Source: Paraburkholderia polaris
Lineage (GTDB): Bacteria; Pseudomonadota; Gammaproteobacteria; Burkholderiales; Burkholderiaceae
Assembly: GCF_012927345.1 (NCBI RefSeq)
Contig: NZ_JABBGJ010000066.1
Span: 1 to 36,635, forward strand
DNA: 36,635 nucleotides
Direction of reading: 5' to 3'
Made by a program: the position numbers and the translations under genes. The notes below the pieces were generated by a model. That model saw only the letters and a list, made by a program, of their open reading frames with translations. It did not search any database and had not been told where the DNA came from. This document shows, in pieces, positions 31,716-36,635 of this stretch (its first letter is position 1; each line of letters begins with the position of its first letter).

Positions 31716-33419
31716 TCAAGCCAGCGCCGCGCGAATCGCGGCGAGCCACAACGCCACTGCATGTGCACCCGGATCCGCATGGCCGAGCGCGCGATCGCCG
31801 ACATAACTCGACCGCCCCCGCCGTGGATGCATCGACGCTGTTTGGGCCGCGCCTTCGGTCGCGGCATCGACCGTGGCTTTCAATGCCGCGTCGAGCCCGC
31901 CTTCTGACTTTGAGAGCGCGGCTTCCAACGCATCGGCGGCAGGTTTCAGCGCATCGACCATCGTGCGATCGCCCGGATGCGCACCACCTAACGCCATCAA
32001 TCCGGCGACGCCCTCACTGAACGCCGCCGACCACGCCTTCGCCGACGATCCGTCCGCCTGTTCGAGCGCGACCGCACCGCGCAACAACATCACCGCGTAA
32101 AGCGGGCCCGAGGTGCCACCGACCACCCGCCGGACCGTTGCGGACATGCTGCGCAACACGGCTCCCGGCGTTGTTTCCGAAGGGTAGGTATCGAGTTCAT
32201 TGAGAATGCCGCGCGCCCCACGCGACAGGCTGATGCCGAGGTCGCCATCGCCGACGCGTTGATCCATGTCGGTCAAGGTCGGCTCGGCTTCGAGCAGGCA
32301 CGTGCAAACGGCTTCGATCACGTGGCGCAACGTGGCTTCTCGCGCGAGCGTCGCGCCGTTTGTACGATCGGGCGTGGCAGGTGCAGGCCGCACGGAAACC
32401 TGTGCGACGCGACCGCTCAACGCTGGCCATGCGGTGGTGTGCGCGGCGGCGTCGAGCCAGCCGAGCCGCTCATCGTCGACGCGCAGCAGTGTCAGCGAGA
32501 CACCCGACATCTCGAGCGCACTCAGGAATGTGCCGGCCCACGCACGTTCCACATGGATGCCGCGTGCCGCCAGATAACGAAGCGCGGACCCGGCCACAAT
32601 GCTCAACTCGCTCGAAGGCGTGCCGCCGAGATTGTTCACCAGCAAAGCGACCCGCGCACCAGGTTGCAACGACAAGTCGCCGACGATCTTCGCGAGCAGC
32701 CTTTCGACGATCGCGTCGGCCGGCTCCAGCGCACCGCGTTCAACACCGGGTTCACCGTGAATGCCAAGGCCCCATTCGATTTCGCCATCGGCCAGTTCGA
32801 AACCCGGCTTGCCCGCGGCCGGCACCGTGCACGGTGTGAGCGCAACGCCCATCGTGCCGAGCGAGGCGGCCACGTCGCGCGCAATCTGCGCAACCTCGGC
32901 CAAGGGGCGTCCCGCTGCGGCAGCCGCGCCGGCAATCTTGTGAACCAGCACGGTCCCGGCGAGCCCGCGACGGCCCGCATGGTCGCCGCTCGCCGCCAGG
33001 GCGACGTCGTCGGCGACGATTACCATTTCCGTGGGGATGCCCTCGGCGCGCGTGATCTCGGCGGCGAGGCCGAAGTTGAAGCGGTCGCCCGTGTAGTTCT
33101 TCACGATCAGCAGGACACCCGCGGCGCCGGCTACGGCGCGGATCGCGTCGAGCACGGCATCCGTGGAGGGCGACGTAAATACCTCGCCCGCTACCGCAGC
33201 GCTCAGCATGCCATGGCCTACGTAGCCGCCATGAGCCGGTTCGTGGCCCGAGCCGCCACCCGAGATCAACGCGACCTCTCCGCGCGCGGCAACAGCCTCG
33301 GCATCGGCGCGCACGACGATCGTGCTGCCTTGCAACAACGAGAGATTGGGATTGAGCGCCGCGAGTCCGTCGAGCATGTCCGGGACGACCGCGGAGACGT
33401 CGTTGATGAGCTTCTTCAT
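31716..33419 (-). CDS. Dihydroxyacetone kinase, single-chain DhaK-DhaL type
   Basis: This 567-residue cytoplasmic kinase phosphorylates dihydroxyacetone (or a related ketose or triose) with ATP. Residues 1-330 form the DhaK domain with the substrate motif SGGGSGHEPAHGGYVG and the histidine that binds the substrate covalently in WGLGIHGEPG (about H221). The C-terminal part (about 360-567) is the DhaL ATP domain with DGDLGISLSRGARGIL. Both domains are fused, as in ATP-dependent DAKs, so no PTS partner DhaM is needed. It is transcribed leftward, convergent with the permease operon (37 bp apart from the 44-residue gene). A 359-bp region upstream separates it from tRNA-Val. Confidence 0.92.
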   Translation of the reverse strand: MKKLINDVSAVVPDMLDGLAALNPNLSLLQGSTIVVRADAEAVAARGEVALISGGGSGHEPAHGGYVGHGMLSAAVAGEVFTSPSTDAVLDAIRAVAGAAGVLLIVKNYTGDRFNFGLAAEITRAEGIPTEMVIVADDVALAASGDHAGRRGLAGTVLVHKIAGAAAAAGRPLAEVAQIARDVAASLGTMGVALTPCTVPAAGKPGFELADGEIEWGLGIHGEPGVERGALEPADAIVERLLAKIVGDLSLQPGARVALLVNNLGGTPSSELSIVAGSALRYLAARGIHVERAWAGTFLSALEMSGVSLTLLRVDDERLGWLDAAAHTTAWPALSGRVAQVSVRPAPATPDRTNGATLAREATLRHVIEAVCTCLLEAEPTLTDMDQRVGDGDLGISLSRGARGILNELDTYPSETTPGAVLRSMSATVRRVVGGTSGPLYAVMLLRGAVALEQADGSSAKAWSAAFSEGVAGLMALGGAHPGDRTMVDALKPAADALEAALSKSEGGLDAALKATVDAATEGAAQTASMHPRRGRSSYVGDRALGHADPGAHAVALWLAAIRAALA

Positions 33420-33778
33420 TGCGTCAGCTTCCTTTTAAGCTGCCGGCCCTGTGTCGCGAGCTCACGGCAGTTTATGCAGTTGCGAGACCTGGAGGCTCGA
33501 CTGTACCGCGCATCGGGAAACTGCGACGTGAAGCGGCAACAGTACTCACGTTGATGCCTCAGTATGCTGACGAGCATGTGCTAGTGAAAATGCATAGACA
33601 TACGTCGATCACGAACGCGCGAAGGCATCAGCGAACGAGCCAAGCTGTGACGAAATACAGGCAATAAGGAAGGGGGAAACTGACAGGACAGCCGCACGAT
33701 GACAATGTGCGCCGATGTGATGCGACAACATGACAGTAGGCGAAAGCGGAGCCGCTTTCACCTACGTCACATTTGCGT
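33420..33778. other. Intergenic region upstream of the dihydroxyacetone kinase gene
   Basis: No convincing gene. It should contain the dihydroxyacetone kinase promoter, though no clear boxes stand out, and it includes the terminator hairpin of the tRNA-Val gene at 33736-33765. Confidence 0.55.
33736..33765 (-). terminator. Hairpin after tRNA-Val, likely terminator
   Basis: Fourteen-base arms GTAGGCGAAAGCGG/CCGCTTTCACCTAC with one G-U pair in the minus-strand RNA and a 2-nt centre, starting 14 bp after the tRNA 3' end. It lacks a long U-run, but its position fits a transcript end. Confidence 0.6.
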
Positions 33779-33855
33779 TGGTAGGCTCGATTGGATTCGA
33801 ACCAACGACCCCCACCATGTCAAGGTGGTGCTCTAACCAACTGAGCTACGAGCCT
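33779..33855 (-). tRNA. tRNA-Val (anticodon GAC)
   Basis: The minus strand folds as a 77-nt tRNA. The acceptor stem AGGCTCG/CGAGCCT is followed by discriminator A and an encoded CCA. The anticodon stem CCACC/GGTGG carries loop TTGACAT with anticodon GAC, and the T-arm contains GGTTCGAATCC. It decodes GUC/GUU valine codons. Confidence 0.96.
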
Positions 33856-33867
33856 TTAGAGGCGCGA

Positions 33868-33896
33868 ATTATAGAGACTCCGCGCGCGCCGCACAA
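33868..33896 (-). promoter_or_regulatory. Promoter of tRNA-Val
   Basis: On the minus strand, -10 TATAAT (33873-33868) lies 17 bp after -35 TTGTGC (33896-33891), with the tRNA starting 12 bp downstream of the -10. A GC-rich discriminator (GCGC) follows, as in stable RNA promoters. Confidence 0.7.
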
Positions 33897-33969
33897 GCCC
33901 CACAGGGCAAGTATGTTCACCTGCGCGTTTCCATCGGTTCATTGCGCAGTCAGTAGCGCGGTTCGTTGT

Positions 33970-35469
33970 TCAACTTGCTTCATTCGTCGGTGCCCACTCG
34001 GTCTGCGCATCCAGTGGAAAAACCGGCCGTTTCACGTGCTCGAACTTGAACAGCCCGTAATCTGAACTCGTCACGCCGCGGCTATCGCACTCCACCAGCG
34101 CCGCGGCGATAGGCACAAATACCGGGCGGCAGTACATGCGTGATTTAAGCAAAAGGAAACGCGCGCGGCGCGGATCGATGCCGACGCTCTCGAACACGCC
34201 GAGGTCCCATGGTTCGTGCGTGCGCTCGGTCATGACGAGCTTGACCGTGCCGGTGTCGAGCACCGCCGCGCGCCCCATGAACGCACGCTGGCCTGTATAG
34301 GTCGGGCCGCTGATCACGTATTCGCCATCGGTCAGCGCACGCACTACGCCGGTCACGGCAACCGGCGGCCGCGGGATCACCGCGCTGCTTGCGACCTTAT
34401 TGCCGATCGTCACCGTCACCGTGCTGCCGACGCCCGCCGCCATCAACGCCGCGACCGCTTGCGGATCGCACAACGGCCCGCTGACGATCCCTTCAAGCTT
34501 CTGCTTGAGCGCTTCCTCCAGCAGATCCATCGTGTCGCACGTGCCGCCCGACATGCAGTTGTCGCCATGATCGAGCAGCAGCACCGGTTTGTCCGCGCCG
34601 TGCGCGAGCGCTGCGGCCTGCGCCACCGACTCCGCCAGCGGCGCGCTGCGATAAACGAAATCCTCGCGGTCGTTCCAGATCTGTCGCGCGATTCGCTCCG
34701 CCACTGCTTCCGCCTGCTCACGCTCGCCGTTCGACACCACGACGACGCTGATACACGGCGCCTCGATATCGGCTAGCGAGAAACCGGACAACACCGACAC
34801 CGCGAGCATACCGTCGGCCTCTGCTGCGCGTGCGGCCTCTACCGCACGTTTCATCGCGCCTTCGGCCGTCGCACTGCGCAGCGTATGCGTGAGCAGCGGC
34901 GGTTGGCGCCATGCGATCAGCGGCTTCGCCTTGCCGTGGATAAGATCGAACAGCAGACGCGCCGCATGCGCGCCGGTCTCGTACATATCGACATGCGGAT
35001 AGGTTTTGAAACTGACGATCACGTCGGCGTTGTCGATCATCTTCTGCGTGACGTTGCCATGCAGATCGAGTGCGACCGCAATCGGCGCATTCGGCAGCGC
35101 GGCGCGCACGCGTTCGAGCAGATCGCCTTCACCATCGTTCGAATTCTCGGCGACCATCGCGCCGTGCAGATCGAGCATCACGGCATCGCAGCCTGTTGCG
35201 GCCGCAACGATCGCATCGCAGATCGCGTCATAAGCGGCGGCCTCGACCGGGCCGCTCGGATTCGCCGATGCGGAAATGGGTGTCACGATCCCGGCATGCT
35301 CGCGCTCGGCTGCGTCGATGAAAGCGGCCATTGCCGTCTGCATGCCCTTGTTTTCGTTGAGTGCGTCTTCACCGTGGTTCGGGCCGTTGCAGCCGAACGC
35401 TGCCAGCGGCGTGGCCACCGGCGAAAACGTGTTGGTCTCGTGGTTCATCCTTGCAATCAGGATCTTCAT
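33970..35469 (-). CDS. M81-family metallopeptidase, MlrC-like
   Basis: This 499-residue protein belongs to the M81 (microcystinase C, MlrC) family of zinc peptidases, which cleave small peptides or peptide-like amides. The N-terminus MKILIARMNHETNTFSPV and the zinc-binding motifs DLHGAM and DLHGNVT are typical; the MlrC N- and C-terminal domains are both full length. The start at 35469 follows GGGAGAACC; a longer frame to 35547 has no good start. The gene stands alone near the rRNA operon, so no transporter or partner indicates its substrate. Most members are not microcystin-specific. Confidence 0.88.
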   Translation of the reverse strand: MKILIARMNHETNTFSPVATPLAAFGCNGPNHGEDALNENKGMQTAMAAFIDAAEREHAGIVTPISASANPSGPVEAAAYDAICDAIVAAATGCDAVMLDLHGAMVAENSNDGEGDLLERVRAALPNAPIAVALDLHGNVTQKMIDNADVIVSFKTYPHVDMYETGAHAARLLFDLIHGKAKPLIAWRQPPLLTHTLRSATAEGAMKRAVEAARAAEADGMLAVSVLSGFSLADIEAPCISVVVVSNGEREQAEAVAERIARQIWNDREDFVYRSAPLAESVAQAAALAHGADKPVLLLDHGDNCMSGGTCDTMDLLEEALKQKLEGIVSGPLCDPQAVAALMAAGVGSTVTVTIGNKVASSAVIPRPPVAVTGVVRALTDGEYVISGPTYTGQRAFMGRAAVLDTGTVKLVMTERTHEPWDLGVFESVGIDPRRARFLLLKSRMYCRPVFVPIAAALVECDSRGVTSSDYGLFKFEHVKRPVFPLDAQTEWAPTNEAS

Positions 35470-35500
35470 GCCTGGGTTCTCCCTGTCATTTGTGCGGCGT

Positions 35501-35737
35501 TCAGCATGGCCTGCAACAGGACGTTGCAGCCGGCTTTTCGCGCACACTCAGATTGGCGGACAGGGTCGTCACCTGAAACGGACGCGCGACGCCGCAGCGC
35601 AGGCGTTTATGATCGGATTCATGCGTCACGTCATGAACGTCGAAGATGATCTTCCCTTCCGTGCCTGGCAATGTACCAGTCAAAACGTAAAGCAGCGTGG
35701 CCTCGCCCGCCCCATTCGCACCAATCCCTGAATGCAC
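35501..35737 (-). CDS. Doubtful small ORF upstream of the M81 gene
   Basis: A 78-codon ORF ending 31 bp before the M81 gene start, same direction. The middle (GKIIFDVHDVTHESD) looks protein-like and has reasonable third-base GC, but no family is recognised and the C-terminal end (SCCRPC) is unlikely. It may be a gene remnant. Confidence 0.25.
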   Translation of the reverse strand: MHSGIGANGAGEATLLYVLTGTLPGTEGKIIFDVHDVTHESDHKRLRCGVARPFQVTTLSANLSVREKPAATSCCRPC

Positions 35738-35962
35738 GGCATGATGCGCAGATGGACTTTGGAAAGCGCCGATTGATGAGGCGGATCAGGAGTGACGTCG
35801 ACGATTGGAATCGAAAGGGTCTGACTGGGCAAAATGAAAGCCCGGACGCCCCTCGGTCGACCGACTGGCGACTAGCTTGTGCACACGTCCCACTGCTCAA
35901 GACGGCCAATTGGGGTTGCGGCCGCCGCGTGAGGGCTCAACCTTTTACGGCCCGCGCCATTA

Positions 35963-36274
35963 ATGCGTCTGCACAGGTATAACACGGGACCGTCATGGCA
36001 CAACCTCTTCCGTTTTCCCGCAACACCGGCGCTGCGCGTGCTCGCGCAACTCGGTGCGGCGAACAGTGCGGTGTCGGCCGTTTTCGGCATCGGCAGTGCG
36101 ACCGCCGAGTGGAAATTGGACAACGCAGGCTTCGCGCTTTTCGCCGAAATCGCAACGAATTACGATCGGCAACTGCGCAGCGCGCCCCTTTGGGCGATCA
36201 CCGATGCCAGTGAACGACTCGACCGCTTTACCGCAGGCATGTCGTATCAGGCGCCGATGCGGAAACGAGCTTAG
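35963..36274 (+). CDS. Hypothetical protein or gene remnant near the rRNA operon
   Basis: A 103-codon plus-strand ORF whose codons show the GC-rich third positions of real genes here, mainly over residues 20-95. The protein contains ANSAVSAVFGIGSATAEWKL and AEIATNYDRQLRSAPLWAI. No family is recognised. The N-terminal part may be upstream noise and the real start may differ. It ends before the rRNA terminator, pointing towards it. Confidence 0.4.
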   Translation: MRLHRYNTGPSWHNLFRFPATPALRVLAQLGAANSAVSAVFGIGSATAEWKLDNAGFALFAEIATNYDRQLRSAPLWAITDASERLDRFTAGMSYQAPMRKRA

Positions 36275-36360
36275 TTGGATCGGATGGCATACAACGCCGG
36301 GGGAACCCCCGGCCGGCGATTTCGCGGCATATTGCCGCCGCTTTTTGCGGCCGCAAACGC

Positions 36361-36388
36361 AAAAACCCCACCTTGTGGGGTGGGGTTT
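36361..36388. terminator. Strong bidirectional terminator at the end of the rRNA operon
   Basis: Perfect 11-bp arms AAAACCCCACC/GGTGGGGTTTT around a 6-nt loop, 15 bp past the 5S gene end, with A/T runs on both sides. It would stop the minus-strand rRNA transcript and also plus-strand transcripts from the left. Confidence 0.9.
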
Positions 36389-36403
36389 TTGCTTGCTGCT
36401 GGG

Positions 36404-36520
36404 GAGCCTGACGATTACCTACTTTCACACGGGAATCCGCACTATCATCGGCGTGGAGTCGTTTCACGGTCCTGTTCGGGATGGGAAGGGGTGGGACCGA
36501 CTCGCTATGGTCATCAGGCA
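36404..36520 (-). rRNA. rrf: 5S ribosomal RNA
   Basis: The minus strand reads TGCCTGATGACCATAGCGAG at its 5' end, CCCATCCCGAACAGGA in loop B/C and GTAGGTAATCGTCAGGC at its 3' end. This is a complete betaproteobacterial 5S rRNA of about 117 nt with pairing ends (TGCCTGA/TCAGGC). The last base is uncertain by a few positions. Confidence 0.95.
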
Positions 36521-36635
36521 TGACTTGTTGTCGTGTCGCCTTTGTGGGCGGCACAACCAATCTGGAAGAAGTAGTTTCTGGTGATGCTCACCAGAGGGGT
36601 AAAGCTGTTGGGGTTGTGTTGTTTCTGGCACAACA
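36521..36635 (-). other. 23S-5S intergenic spacer of the rRNA operon
   Basis: The last 115 bp lie upstream of the 5S gene on the minus strand and should be the 23S-5S spacer; the 23S gene itself is beyond the window. A perfect hairpin CTGGTGA-TGC-TCACCAG lies at 36578-36594, perhaps a processing site. Confidence 0.75.

Larger units (their letters stand above)
35470..36358. other. Gene-poor stretch between the M81 gene and the rRNA operon
   Basis: Nearly 900 bp with no confident gene. Two doubtful small ORFs (35501-35737 minus and 35963-36274 plus) are listed separately. The final part (36290-36358) holds several short palindromes, such as CCGGGGG-AA-CCCCCGG near 36298-36313, before the rRNA terminator. 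Confidence 0.5.

Noticed and set aside
32259..33554. 431-codon plus-strand ORF opposite the dihydroxyacetone kinase gene
   Set aside because: The kinase frame has all family motifs; the plus frame has none.
36298..36355. Palindromes before the rRNA terminator as a separate regulatory element
   Set aside because: Several short GC-rich inverted repeats occur, but none has a U-run or a gene to act on; chance in GC-rich sequence is likely.

Overview
The window looks like a chromosomal segment of a Burkholderiaceae member, most likely Paraburkholderia or Burkholderia sensu lato. This is inferred from the high GC content with GC-rich third codon positions, from the protein sequences, and from the form of the 5S rRNA and tRNA-Val. 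Nearly everything up to about 28 kb is transcribed leftward (minus strand). The exceptions are a TIR-domain gene at 17.3-18.3 kb and the selD-mnmH-permease block at 28.2-31.7 kb.

Region 1 (1-13.6 kb) starts with the 5' part of ilvD (running off the left edge) and continues with a catabolic gene cluster. The cluster has two transcription units. The first is a creatininase-family hydrolase, a SsuABC/NMT1-type ABC transporter, a glycolate-oxidase-like FAD enzyme, a RidA-family protein and a phthalate-dioxygenase-type reductase. The second is an OprD-type porin, a cytosine-deaminase-like amidohydrolase and an FMN-dependent alpha-hydroxy-acid dehydrogenase. A RutR-like TetR regulator and a D-2-hydroxyacid dehydrogenase lie upstream. 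A RutR-like palindrome sits exactly on the -35 box of the predicted creatininase-operon promoter. The substrate is unknown; a cyclic amide or pyrimidine-like N-heterocycle is the best inference. A stand-alone homodimeric-type pyruvate dehydrogenase E1 (13.7-16.4 kb) follows.

Region 2 (16.4-18.6 kb) is an accessory patch between aceE and the selenocysteine tRNA gene. It holds a decayed IS6-family transposase, a TIR-domain protein with an unrecognised C-terminal half (a candidate NADase or defence effector), and a small convergent ORF. Codon use here is less GC-biased than in the neighbours.

Region 3 (18.6-31.7 kb) is a compact selenium locus: selC (tRNA-Sec), selB, selA, fdhE, and the three subunits of a membrane-bound, Tat-exported formate dehydrogenase whose alpha subunit carries an in-frame UGA with a textbook bacterial SECIS hairpin. 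Divergent from these are selD, mnmH (tRNA 2-selenouridine synthase), an ArsP/DUF318-type permease and a 44-residue membrane protein. Everything needed to make selenophosphate, put selenocysteine into formate dehydrogenase and make selenouridine in tRNA is present.

Region 4 (31.7-36.6 kb) has a single-chain dihydroxyacetone kinase, tRNA-Val(GAC) with its own promoter and terminator, an M81/MlrC-family metallopeptidase, a poorly coding stretch with two doubtful small ORFs, and the end of an rRNA operon (5S rRNA and terminator, minus strand; the 23S gene would lie to the right of the window).
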